Notes: a model not told the origin generated them from the letters alone. A stretch of 8,744 nt of DNA from CBFDBF01 sp050287725 (GCA_050287725.1 JBNKCL010000019.1:1-8744), one strand, 5' to 3'; positions 1-5,785 are shown, numbered from the stretch's first letter. A program made the numbers and translations.

Positions 1-145
1 CGCCTCCGACTACGATGCTCGACGGGGCCGAAGGGGTTCAGGGGTGCAATTTTCGGATTCCCGGTACTTGTTGTTTTCTCAGTAACTGAAAAGACTACCC
101 CCTCCCCGTTGACGCAGCCGAGCACCGCAGGGATTTCCGGATCAG

Positions 146-310
146 GCCCGCAGGGGCGCCGCATGGACGCGGCGCCTCCAGCGCGGGCGAGGGACCGCCC
201 GTCGCTGGAGCCCCGGAAAGCCCGAGGCGCGCAGGGTACCCCGCAGGGGCAAGGAATCGGGGTGCCCTTTTCTTTCGCCCCTTTCTTTTGGGCAAGCAAA
301 AGAAAGGGGC
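146..310. repeat. Hairpin-rich intergenic element, probable dispersed repeat
   Basis: This stretch has three strong inverted repeats in a row. The first is an 8-bp perfect stem GGCGCCGC / GCGGCGCC at 155-162 and 169-176 with a 6-base loop. The second is an 8+6 bp stem at 176-210, CTCCAGCG-CGGGCG pairing with CGCCCG-T-CGCTGGAG, with one bulged T. The third is a perfect 14-bp stem at 277-290 and 297-310 (GCCCCTTTCTTTTG / CAAAAGAAAGGGGC) with loop GGCAAG. Open frames exist on both strands, but their translations are basic, proline/arginine-rich and low in complexity. From memory, similar C/T-rich 'CCCTTTCTTT...GGGCAAGCAAAGAAAGGG' intergenic segments recur in many gammaproteobacterial genomes and are often mis-called as hypothetical proteins. 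The hairpins are seen directly. The dispersed-repeat status is an inference that needs the rest of the genome. Confidence 0.6.
277..310. terminator. Perfect 14-bp stem-loop, possible bidirectional terminator
   Basis: The left arm at 277-290 pairs perfectly with the right arm at 297-310 around a 6-base loop. The distal half of the stem is GC-rich (GCCCC/GGGGC) and the loop-proximal half is A/T-rich, so the structure is stable on either strand. A classical U-tract does not directly follow the right arm (next bases are TCGCAG), so rho-independent termination is doubtful. It may equally be an RNA-processing hairpin or the core of the surrounding repeat element. Confidence 0.35.
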
Positions 311-360
311 TCGCAGCCTGCGCGGAGAGTGCAAAAAAGAAAATTGGGGTGAATAGGCTG

Positions 361-478
361 CGAAATTGGTTACGGCTATCCGAGAAATGCAGGTTGGCCG
401 CGAAACTGATTACTAGAATCCGAAAAGATTAGTCCCAATGGGATTGCTTCGAAACTGACAACCAATACCCGAATAAGA
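361..478 (+). repeat. Three degenerate 29-base direct repeats
   Basis: Three related units begin at 361, 401 and 450. They share the pattern CGAAAyTG, then an AC about four bases on, then a central A at unit position 18 and CCGA at positions 20-23, followed by an A-rich end. By eye, units 1 and 2 agree at about 19 of 29 positions. Units 2 and 3 share CGAAACTGA at the start and CCGAA in the second half. The spacers differ in length (about 11 and 20 bases) and are unrelated. An 11-base piece of unit 2 (GAATCCGAAAA at 416-426) reappears inverted at 50-60, on the other side of the hairpin element. The segment is more A/T-rich than the genes to its right. Function is unknown; the irregular spacing and poor conservation argue against CRISPR. 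Confidence 0.5.
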
Positions 479-559
479 CCGTTCCACCAGGAACACGCCC
501 CGATTTCCATGTAAAATTAAACCTGTTTGATTAAATTGATTGAGATATCAGGATAAAGT

Positions 560-898
560 ATGAGCGAATTACCCAACTGCCCCGAATGCGGCTCCGAATA
601 TACCTATGAAGACGGAGGCCTGTTTATCTGCCCGGAATGCGGGCATGAGTGGGGCAAAGAAGAGGCGTCGGAAGGCGGCGCTGACGGTCAGATCGTCGAT
701 GCCAACGGAAATACCCTGCAGGACGGCGATACCGTCACCGTGATCAAGGATCTCAAGGTGAAAGGCTCGTCGCTGGTGGTCAAGGTGGGAACCAAGGTCA
801 AGAATATCCGTCTGGTGGGCGGCGATCATAATATCGACTGTAAGATCGACGGCATCGGAGCCATGAAATTGAAATCGGAGTTCGTCAAAAAGGCATGA
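560..898 (+). CDS. yjdM: YjdM/PhnA-family zinc-ribbon protein
   Basis: This encodes a 112-residue cytoplasmic protein of the YjdM family, formerly called PhnA in E. coli. The N-terminal zinc ribbon is visible as two cysteine pairs, C7-x2-C10 in NCPECGSEY and C24-x2-C27 in ICPECGHEW. A hydrophilic linker follows, then the family's compact C-terminal domain (about 43-112), which includes DANGNTLQDGDTVTVIKDLKVKGSS and ends in SEFVKKA. Length is normal for the family. The E. coli gene lies beside the phosphonate operon, but it is not an established phosphonate-degrading enzyme and its biochemical role is unclear, so no reaction is assigned here. The start is supported by AGGAT at 550-554, five bases upstream. 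The stop overlaps the next start (ATGA, 895-898), indicating translational coupling. No phosphonate genes are nearby. Confidence 0.9.
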   Translation: MSELPNCPECGSEYTYEDGGLFICPECGHEWGKEEASEGGADGQIVDANGNTLQDGDTVTVIKDLKVKGSSLVVKVGTKVKNIRLVGGDHNIDCKIDGIGAMKLKSEFVKKA

Positions 899-1269
899 GC
901 GAAACCGTAACCGATACCGAGCGGCCGAGGGACAGAAAAGAGCTGTTCCTGGAATTCTGCCGCTCCCATTGGGAGGGGCGCCGGGATCTGCTGTCCGCGC
1001 TCGGACTCATCGGATTTGTCGGCAGCTTTGTGGTTGTCATCGTGGCGTTGACGACGGCGTTTGTCCTGCCTGACCTGCTGCCCTGGGTCAGTTCCGGTTT
1101 CTATCTTTTCTTCGGTATCTTTCTTCTTATTACCACGCCGTATATGGTCTTTGCCTGGGTCTCCATCTGGCGTTGCGCGTCGAATGCGGATTGGGACGGC
1201 TGGACCTATGCCGCCCGCGTCATCGTGGTTGTTTGGATTCTTTTGTATCTCTGGATGGTTTTTCAGTAA
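895..1269 (+). CDS. Small membrane protein with three predicted helices
   Basis: This 124-residue protein has no recognised function. A charged N-terminal tail (residues 1-33, rich in R, E and D) is followed by three hydrophobic segments at about 34-58, 66-93 and 106-123. The last runs almost to the C-terminus. Between segments 2 and 3 sits a short polar loop, WRCASNADWDGWTYAAR, of a type found in several small uncharacterised bacterial inner-membrane proteins. The positive charge of the N-terminal tail (RRD just before helix 1) suggests it faces the cytoplasm. The start overlaps the yjdM stop as ATGA and has only a weak ribosome-binding sequence, so translation probably depends on coupling to yjdM. 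That pairing suggests the two proteins are made together, but nothing in the sequence shows that they interact. Confidence 0.72.
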   Translation: MSETVTDTERPRDRKELFLEFCRSHWEGRRDLLSALGLIGFVGSFVVVIVALTTAFVLPDLLPWVSSGFYLFFGIFLLITTPYMVFAWVSIWRCASNADWDGWTYAARVIVVVWILLYLWMVFQ

Positions 1270-1305
1270 CTGCAAAAACAAGAACGATATCAGGAGGGAC
1301 TCGCG

Positions 1306-1842
1306 ATGCACATCATTCTCGGGACGCTCGGCACGATCGTACTGATTCTGGTATTGGTGAACCGATTGTCGGATAGCGGGATCGATATCGGATGGTTAAA
1401 TCCCTTTGCCTGGAAACGGCGCAGGGAGTGGGCGAAGAAATATCACGCCAATCCCATTTACTCATTGAGAAGCCCGATGGAGGTGACCGCGCTCCTGATG
1501 GTTGCCGTCGCCAAGAGCGAGGGCGAGATCAGCTCGGAGCAAAAGGCGGAAATCAAGAGTAAATTTCAGGAGGTGTTTCATCTTGATGAGGAGCAGGCGG
1601 CTTCGCTTTTTACCTCGTCCGCGTTTCTTCTGAAGGACGACGTACAGGCGGTGCGGAACGTTCGTAAACTGCTGGAACCGAGCATCAACCGGTTCAGCGA
1701 GGAACAGGCCGTATCGGCGTTGGAGTTGATCGGGCATGTCGCGAACTTCGATAGTCCGGCCGATGCCTTTCAACGGGAGATCATGGAGGCGTTTAAAAAC
1801 TCATTCAGCGGCCGCTTCGCTTCGGCCAACGAGTGGGCGTGA
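1306..1842 (+). CDS. Membrane-anchored TerB-like domain protein
   Basis: This encodes 178 residues. Residues 3-19 (IILGTLGTIVLILVLVN) form one membrane anchor or uncleaved signal segment, followed by a basic stretch (KRRREWAKK). The soluble part from about 55 to 165 is helical and resembles the TerB / DjlA-N-terminal-like fold. The clue is the motif ALLMVAVAKSEGEISSEQKAEIKSKF, in which an 'A-x-SEGEIS-x2-E' turn matches the 'A-x-ADG-x-(I/V)-x3-E' signature of TerB-like proteins, followed by further helices with alternating hydrophobic residues. TerB-like domains occur in tellurite-resistance proteins and in membrane-associated co-chaperones. No J-domain or other tellurite gene is present here, so the role stays open. 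The ribosome-binding site is strong (AGGAGG at 1292-1297, eight bases before the ATG). The gap to the previous gene is 36 bases and to the next only 4, so it lies in the same transcription unit. Confidence 0.68.
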   Translation: MHIILGTLGTIVLILVLVNRLSDSGIDIGWLNPFAWKRRREWAKKYHANPIYSLRSPMEVTALLMVAVAKSEGEISSEQKAEIKSKFQEVFHLDEEQAASLFTSSAFLLKDDVQAVRNVRKLLEPSINRFSEEQAVSALELIGHVANFDSPADAFQREIMEAFKNSFSGRFASANEWA

Positions 1843-1846
1843 GGCA

Positions 1847-2431
1847 ATGAGTCGGAAGTTCCTGATCCTTTTGTTGCTGTTTTCCGGTTACACCGATGCC
1901 AAGGTGAATCCGGATGACCTGGTGCAGGCAGCCGTCGAAAGAACCGGAAATGCGGTCCGCTATGACGGCCGTTATGTGACGATCCCCTATCCCGGAGGGG
2001 ATGTTCCGGGCGATATCGGCGTATGCACGGATGTCGTCATACGCTCTTACCGCAAAGTGGGGGTCGATCTCCAGAAGCTGGTGCATGAGGATATAAGCGC
2101 TCATTTTGCTTTGTATCCTTCGGAGAAGCTGTGGGGCCTCAAGCAACCGGATTCCAATATCGATCACCGGCGGGTGCCGAACCTGCAGGTGTTTTTTGCG
2201 CGCCACGGACAAACGCTGCCGCTCAGCGAAGATCCGCACGATTATCTTCCGGGCGATCTGGTGACCTGGATGCTGCCGGGTGAACTGCCGCATATCGGCA
2301 TCGTGACGGACCGGCTGGATTCCGCTTCCGGCAATCCCCTGGTCGTTCACAACGTGGGATTGGGTCCCCGCATGGAGGATCGCCTGTTTGCGTACAGGAT
2401 CACGGGGCATTTCCGATATCTTCCGGAGTAG
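1847..2431 (+). CDS. Exported DUF1287 protein (YijF-like, NlpC/P60-type fold)
   Basis: The preferred ATG at 1847 gives a 194-residue protein opening with a clear signal peptide, MSRKFLILLLLFSGYTDA, probably cleaved near residue 18. An upstream in-frame start at 1736 lies inside the preceding gene and would bury this signal. The chosen start is preceded by GAGG at 1841-1844. The mature part matches the DUF1287 family (E. coli YijF): PGGDVPGDIGVCTDVVIRSYR carries the candidate nucleophile C60, NIDHRRVPNLQVFF (about 105-117) is the family hallmark, and PGDLVTWMLPGELPHIGIV carries H149 with a second conserved-looking H168-N169 (VVHNVG). A Cys/His arrangement of this kind is typical of NlpC/P60 papain-like enzymes. 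A periplasmic cell-wall or amidase-type activity is therefore plausible but unproven. The gene ends two bases before the dinB start. Confidence 0.85.
   Translation: MSRKFLILLLLFSGYTDAKVNPDDLVQAAVERTGNAVRYDGRYVTIPYPGGDVPGDIGVCTDVVIRSYRKVGVDLQKLVHEDISAHFALYPSEKLWGLKQPDSNIDHRRVPNLQVFFARHGQTLPLSEDPHDYLPGDLVTWMLPGELPHIGIVTDRLDSASGNPLVVHNVGLGPRMEDRLFAYRITGHFRYLPE
2383..2398. promoter_or_regulatory. Palindrome CCTGT-N6-ACAGG upstream of dinB
   Basis: A perfect 5+5 bp inverted repeat (CCTGT 2383-2387, ACAGG 2394-2398) lies in the 3' end of the DUF1287 gene, 35 bases before the dinB TTG. The half-sites look like those of the gammaproteobacterial LexA box, CTGT-N8-ACAG. However, the spacing here is six rather than eight, and there is no obvious promoter around it. 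It could be a divergent SOS operator or chance within coding sequence. Confidence 0.2.
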
Positions 2432-2436
2432 GTTTG
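2425..2436 (+). promoter_or_regulatory. Ribosome-binding site and TTG start of dinB
   Basis: GGAG at 2425-2428 lies five bases before the TTG at 2434-2436 and overlaps the last codons of the DUF1287 gene (stop TAG 2429-2431). The first in-frame ATG, at 2455, has no purine-rich ribosome-binding sequence upstream (CTTATTTTCCGCAGCAC). This favours the TTG, although the seven extra residues (MPYFPQH) lie outside the conserved Pol IV fold and do not settle it. Confidence 0.5.
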
Positions 2437-3627
2437 CCTTATTTTCCGCAGCACATGGCGACATCCCCTCACAAATGGATTCTGCATCTCGACATGGATG
2501 CCTTTTTCGCATCCGTGGAACAGCGCGATCATCCGGAGTATCAGGGCCGGCCGGTGGTGGTGGGGGCGATGCCGGGACGCCGGGGGGTGGTCTCCACCTG
2601 CTCCTACGAGGCGCGGAGGTTCGGCATCCGTTCCGCCATGCCCATCTCGGAGGCCCATCGACGCTGCCCGAATGCGGTCTACCTGCGGCCGGACATGGAC
2701 CGCTATGCGGCCGTCTCCCGCCAGGTGATGGAACTGTTGAATGACATCTCGCCGGTGGTGGAACCGGTCTCCATTGATGAGGCCTATGTGGATATCACCG
2801 GCCTGGAGCGGCTCATGGGGACCCCCGAGGAGATCGGCCGGTTCACCAAGCAGAAAATCCGGGAGGCGACGGGGCTGACCTGTTCCGTGGGGATCGGTCC
2901 TAATCGGCTGATCGCCAAGCTGGCCTCGGAGCACCGGAAACCGGACGGTCTGATGGTGGTTCTGCCGGAGGAGGTGCAACCCTTTCTCGATCCCATGCCG
3001 GTCTCCAATCTGCGCGGGGTCGGCGCCAAGACCCGGCAGGGACTGGAGCGGCTGGGGATCCGTACCGTCGCCCGATTGCGGGCCTGTACGTTGGAGTTGC
3101 TGCAGAGCCATTTCGGAAACAAGGGCGGTTCGCATCTCTATCACCAGGCACGTGGGATCGCATCCGATCGGGTGGGCGATGAGGCCGGGCGCCAATCCAT
3201 CTCCAAGGAGAACACCTTCAACGTGGACACCACGGACCAGCAGGTGCTGCGCGAGACCCTGCGGGGCCTCGCCGCGGAGGTGGGCCAGATCGCCCGCCGG
3301 AAAGGACTCAAGGGACAGGTGGTGAGTTTGAAGATCCGGTTGCAGGGTTTCGAAACCCATACCAGGCAGCAGAAGCTCGCCGAAGCTACCAATGTTGATG
3401 GCAGGATCCTCGATACGGCCTGGGAACTCTACTGCGACAGCGGTTTTGCCGGCCGGGCGGTGCGCCTGATCGGGGTGGGGATCTCGGAGTGGGGAGAGGG
3501 CGTCCGTCAGGAGGATCTGTTCGATTCCGGGGAACACCGCAAGCGGGAAGAGGAACTCTATGCCACCCTGGACCGGGTGAACGAAAAGTTCGGCACCGGT
3601 GTCCTACTGCGGGGAATGAAGAAGTGA
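2434..3627 (+). CDS. dinB: DNA polymerase IV (Y-family translesion polymerase)
   Basis: DinB is an error-prone, proofreading-deficient polymerase that copies past damaged bases. Numbering from the TTG start, the protein has 397 residues (390 from the ATG at 2455). The palm motif HLDMDAFFASVE gives D20, matching E. coli D8, and the steric-gate F25. The second catalytic block SIDEAY gives D115 and E116. VVSTCSYEARRFGIRSAMP is the finger-domain signature, and the helix-hairpin-helix region follows (PVSNLRGVGAKTRQGLERLGI). The little-finger domain runs to about residue 350. A clamp-binding motif QEDLF sits at 359-363, not at the extreme C-terminus as in E. coli, and is followed by a basic tail with DRVNEKFG, an arrangement seen in longer Pol IV forms. 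All catalytic residues are present. It follows the DUF1287 gene by two bases, and no canonical LexA box is visible near it. Confidence 0.97.
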   Translation: MPYFPQHMATSPHKWILHLDMDAFFASVEQRDHPEYQGRPVVVGAMPGRRGVVSTCSYEARRFGIRSAMPISEAHRRCPNAVYLRPDMDRYAAVSRQVMELLNDISPVVEPVSIDEAYVDITGLERLMGTPEEIGRFTKQKIREATGLTCSVGIGPNRLIAKLASEHRKPDGLMVVLPEEVQPFLDPMPVSNLRGVGAKTRQGLERLGIRTVARLRACTLELLQSHFGNKGGSHLYHQARGIASDRVGDEAGRQSISKENTFNVDTTDQQVLRETLRGLAAEVGQIARRKGLKGQVVSLKIRLQGFETHTRQQKLAEATNVDGRILDTAWELYCDSGFAGRAVRLIGVGISEWGEGVRQEDLFDSGEHRKREEELYATLDRVNEKFGTGVLLRGMKK

Positions 3628-3766
3628 ATATAAAGAGGTAACCTCCCCGGAGTACGCAAAAAGACCAAAACGGTTTCAAGTCGTGAGAAGGTTTGCGCGG
3701 TTTGACGAACCGTGGATAGTATCGCTTTTCTGAATGACTCGAATGGGTGCAGTTATGTTGAAGATT

Positions 3767-4168
3767 ATGAAAAGGGTATGGCGCGGCAGAGTGCCTGCGC
3801 TATTCCTCGGAGTGTTGTTGTCCGCTTCCCTCGCTGCGCAGGCGGCAACCCTGGAGCGACCCCGGGTGTGGGGATACGGGACCAAGACCTGCCGCGATTT
3901 TGTGGCGGCCGCCGCCGGTTGGGATATCGGTCAGCAGGATCAGATCGCGGAGTATCTGCTCTATCGTGACTGGTTTTCGGGTCTGGTTACGGGCCTCACG
4001 CTGGCCACCGGCATCGATATACTGCACGGCGCCGAGGTGGAAGGCGCCATGCGGCGCATCCGGCCCTACTGTGAAGACCACCCGAATGAAGATTTTTTTA
4101 CCGCTTCGACCTTCTATCTGAAGCTGGTAGGGGATGCCGAGAAGGACTCTTCAGCAGATCCCCAATGA
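3767..4168 (+). CDS. Small exported two-cysteine protein, HdeA/Rap1a-like
   Basis: I choose the ATG at 3767 because it gives a compact 26-residue signal peptide, MKRVWRGRVPALFLGVLLSA followed by SLAAQA, with an A-x-A cleavage site. ATGs at 3734, 3743 and 3755 are also in frame and cannot be excluded, and none has a good ribosome-binding site. The mature protein is about 107 residues with two cysteines (C42 in KTCRDF and C102 in RPYCEDHP, counting from 3767), likely forming one disulfide. The pattern 'TCRDF ... YRDWFSGLVTGL ... PYCEDHP ... A' resembles small periplasmic proteins of the HdeA or Rap1a/Tai immunity-like group, where a Cys, a 'W-x-G-x-x-x-G' turn and a 'YC-x-x-(H/N)P' block recur. 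I place it there only loosely. A periplasmic location is well supported; function is unknown. Its last 71 bases overlap the 3' end of tcdA on the opposite strand. Confidence 0.68.
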   Translation: MKRVWRGRVPALFLGVLLSASLAAQAATLERPRVWGYGTKTCRDFVAAAAGWDIGQQDQIAEYLLYRDWFSGLVTGLTLATGIDILHGAEVEGAMRRIRPYCEDHPNEDFFTASTFYLKLVGDAEKDSSADPQ

Positions 4169-4871
4169 CGTAGCCCGCCTGCATCAGCCCGAACAGACCG
4201 GGCAGGAAGGAGCAGGTGCCGTTCACCGCCCGCGCCCGCCCCGGCTGTTCCCCCTCGATCGGTTGGTGCGGCAGACCCTTGACCGGCGGTTCGTCCGAAA
4301 ACACCACCGGATAGGCGAGGGAGGCCGCCAGCCGGTTTAAACGCTTGCGCAGTTCCCGCGCCAGGGGACAGGTCTCGGTCCGGTCGAGGGTGGTGATATG
4401 CACCCGGGTCGGGTCCAGGCGTCCGCCGGCGCCGAGCGCCGAGATCACCGGAACCCCGGCCTGTTGGCAGGCCGTCACCAGCGCCGCCTTGCAGGCGATG
4501 CTGTCGATGCAGTCCAGCAGGTAGTCGGGCGGGTCGGTTCCGATCAGCTCCGCACAGTTATCGGGGGTGACGAAGAGCTCCCTTGCGGTCAGCTTCAGTT
4601 CGGGATTGATCTCCCGCAGCCGTTCCGCCATCACCTCGACCTTGGAGCGGCCGATGGTGCCCTGCAACGCCAGCAGTTGACGATTACAGTTGGAGGAGTC
4701 CACCCGGTCGTGGTCCACGATGGTCATGCGGCCGATACCGTTGCGGGCGATGGCCTCCGCCGCGTAACCGCCCACCCCGCCCAGGCCCACCACCATCACA
4801 TGCCGGTCCGCCAGCGCCGCGATGCCCTCCGCGCCGATCAGGATGCGGGTGCGTTCCTGGTCGAAGCTCAT
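4098..4871 (-). CDS. tcdA: tRNA threonylcarbamoyladenosine dehydratase TcdA
   Basis: TcdA (CsdL) is an E1-like ATP-dependent enzyme that cyclises t6A at position 37 of ANN-decoding tRNAs to ct6A. The 257-residue product matches the family throughout. It has the nucleotide-binding Rossmann motif GLGGVGG at 29-35, the E1-type block IVDHDRVDSSNCNRQ (D53, N63, R64), AEVMAER-like KVEVMAERLREINP (K77), FVTPDN at 100-105, the second adenylate block DCIDSIACKAAL (D124), and GAGGRLDPT at 147-155. The C-terminal region after FGLMQAGYVIGDLL is short and basic. The start overlaps the tatD stop as ATGA (4868-4871), so translation is probably coupled. In E. coli the partner genes csdA/csdE adjoin it; they are absent here. 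The 3' end overlaps the convergent small exported-protein gene. Confidence 0.94.
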   Translation of the reverse strand: MSFDQERTRILIGAEGIAALADRHVMVVGLGGVGGYAAEAIARNGIGRMTIVDHDRVDSSNCNRQLLALQGTIGRSKVEVMAERLREINPELKLTARELFVTPDNCAELIGTDPPDYLLDCIDSIACKAALVTACQQAGVPVISALGAGGRLDPTRVHITTLDRTETCPLARELRKRLNRLAASLAYPVVFSDEPPVKGLPHQPIEGEQPGRARAVNGTCSFLPGLFGLMQAGYVIGDLLKSPSRHPLPASDRRSKR

Positions 4872-5632
4872 GCCGGAATCCCGAACAGCCGTCGGGCGTT
4901 AGCATTCGCGGCGGCGGCCAAGGCCTCGGCCGGTTCCTTTCGCAGCGTCGCCAGCTCCTGCAGAATCCGCGGCAGGTAGGCCGGTTCGTTGCGCTGGCCG
5001 CGATGATCGGCATCCGGCTGATCGGGGGCGTCGGTCTCCAACAGCATGGCGTTCAGCGGCAGTTCCGCCACCAGCTTCCGCAGCCGCGTGGCGTTGGGGT
5101 AGGTGACGGGGCCGCCGAAGCTCATCAGGAATCCGAGTTCCATCAATTGGCGCGCCTGCTCCCCGCTGCCGGAGAAGCTGTGGAGCACTCCGCGGATGCC
5201 GGGATAGTTGCGCAGGGTGTGGATTACCTCCTCCACCGCCCGCCGGGCGTGAATGATCACCGGCAGGTCGCATTTCACAGCCAGTTCCAGCTGAGCCGCG
5301 AACAGCCGCCGCTGCCACTCCCGGTCGGGATTCTCGATATAGAAATCGAGGCCGCACTCCCCGATGGCCGCCGGCCGTTCTGCGGTAAGCCACTGCTCCA
5401 GTTCGGCCAGATGCGCCTCGGTGTGGACATCACTGTACATGGGATGCAGGCCGTAGGCGGGGTAGAGCCCCGCATAGCGGCGGCAGGTCTCCCGCACCCG
5501 GGGCCAGTCGGCGGCGGTCACCGCCGGGACCACCTGCTGCGTCACCCCGGCATCCAGCGCCCGCTGCCAGGCCGCGTCACGGTCGGCGTCGAAGCTGTCA
5601 TCGTCAAAATGGCTGTGGGTGTCGATCAACAT
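4868..5632 (-). CDS. TatD-family metal-dependent hydrolase (YjjV-like)
   Basis: This 254-residue protein belongs to the TatD subgroup of amidohydrolase-like TIM barrels, whose members are metal-dependent, often with DNase activity. The ligands are visible in order: H6 and H8 in DTHSHFDD, E92 in GECGLDFY, H128 in VIIHAR, H151 in VLHSFSG and D201 in LLETDAPD. The stretches GGPVTYPNA and LLETDAPDQPDADHRGQRNE resemble the YjjV branch of E. coli more than TatD itself, so I do not assign a symbol. Length is typical. The start at 5632 is set by the conserved MLIDTHSHFD opening. The reading frame stays open far upstream, through the divergent promoter region and the whole neighbouring gene, so an automatic caller could extend it wrongly. 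It is the first gene of a two-gene unit with tcdA. Confidence 0.95.
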   Translation of the reverse strand: MLIDTHSHFDDDSFDADRDAAWQRALDAGVTQQVVPAVTAADWPRVRETCRRYAGLYPAYGLHPMYSDVHTEAHLAELEQWLTAERPAAIGECGLDFYIENPDREWQRRLFAAQLELAVKCDLPVIIHARRAVEEVIHTLRNYPGIRGVLHSFSGSGEQARQLMELGFLMSFGGPVTYPNATRLRKLVAELPLNAMLLETDAPDQPDADHRGQRNEPAYLPRILQELATLRKEPAEALAAAANANARRLFGIPA

Positions 5633-5675
5633 GGCTCGCAAGCGGTGGACTGGCCACACGGTTGTTGGGGTTGAA

Positions 5676-5705
5676 AAAATAGCAGGAAATACAAATAGTT
5701 GTAAA
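5676..5705 (-). promoter_or_regulatory. Possible promoter for tatD-tcdA
   Basis: On the minus strand TTTACA (5705-5700) and TATTTT (5681-5676) are separated by 18 bases. They sit in the most A/T-rich part of the intergenic region, about 45 bases before the TatD start. The -35 agrees with TTGACA at four of six positions and the -10 with TATAAT at four of six. Other A/T-rich combinations nearby fit almost as well, so the exact boxes are uncertain. Some promoter must lie here if the pair is expressed on its own. Confidence 0.35.
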
Positions 5706-5748
5706 TATGCTTTCTCGCAATTCACCGGCGATTCCGTGTCCCGGCGCA

Positions 5749-5757
5749 TGCTACAAT
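5749..5757 (+). promoter_or_regulatory. Extended -10 promoter of the large rightward gene
   Basis: TG-C-TACAAT at 5749-5757 matches the extended -10 consensus TGnTATAAT at all but one base. No good -35 element lies 16-18 bases upstream (CGATTC-like at 5729-5734), which is usual for extended -10 promoters. Transcription would begin near 5763-5765, just before the first leader hairpin, leaving an untranslated leader of about 70 bases. Confidence 0.55.
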
Positions 5758-5768
5758 CGCCCTCCCGA

Positions 5769-5785
5769 CGGGTACGGGGTACCCG
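5769..5785 (+). promoter_or_regulatory. Leader hairpin 1
   Basis: CGGGTAC (5769-5775) and GTACCCG (5779-5785) form a perfect 7-bp stem with loop GGG. It starts only a few bases after the predicted transcription start. It could stabilise the 5' end of the mRNA or be a DNA palindrome bound by a regulator. It has no U-tract, so it is not an intrinsic terminator. Confidence 0.4.

Noticed and set aside
95..432. Overlapping open frames on both strands (95-334 minus, 109-432 plus) as small genes
   Set aside because: Translations are low-complexity, Pro/Arg-rich and lie on hairpin arms; there is no ribosome-binding site or recognisable domain. They match the type of false call common in such repeat elements.
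361..478. CRISPR array
   Set aside because: The units are too divergent, spacers are of unequal length (about 11 and 20 bases), and there are no cas genes.
526..556. FNR/ANR box upstream of yjdM in the TTGATTAAATTGATTGAG region
   Set aside because: TTGAT-N4-TTGAT is a direct repeat, not the inverted TTGAT-N4-ATCAA. The inverted TGAT/ATCA pair has six bases between halves, which is the wrong spacing.
1736..1846. Upstream start at 1736 for the DUF1287 gene
   Set aside because: It would overlap the TerB-like gene by more than 100 bases and place 37 non-conserved residues ahead of a clear signal peptide. The ATG at 1847 has a GAGG sequence just upstream.
2347..3537. 396-residue minus-strand frame over dinB
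   Set aside because: It is antisense to a complete Pol IV gene with all catalytic residues. The translation has no recognisable domain.
3628..3766. Terminator or promoter between dinB and the small exported-protein gene
   Set aside because: There are short palindromes (GAGGT-A-ACCTC at 3635-3645; CGGTT/AACCG near 3699-3712) but no stem followed by a U-tract. TTGACG at 3702-3707 has no -10 at proper spacing.
4398..5674. Plus-strand frames 4398-4979 and 5003-5674
   Set aside because: They are antisense shadows of tcdA and tatD, whose active-site motifs are intact on the minus strand.
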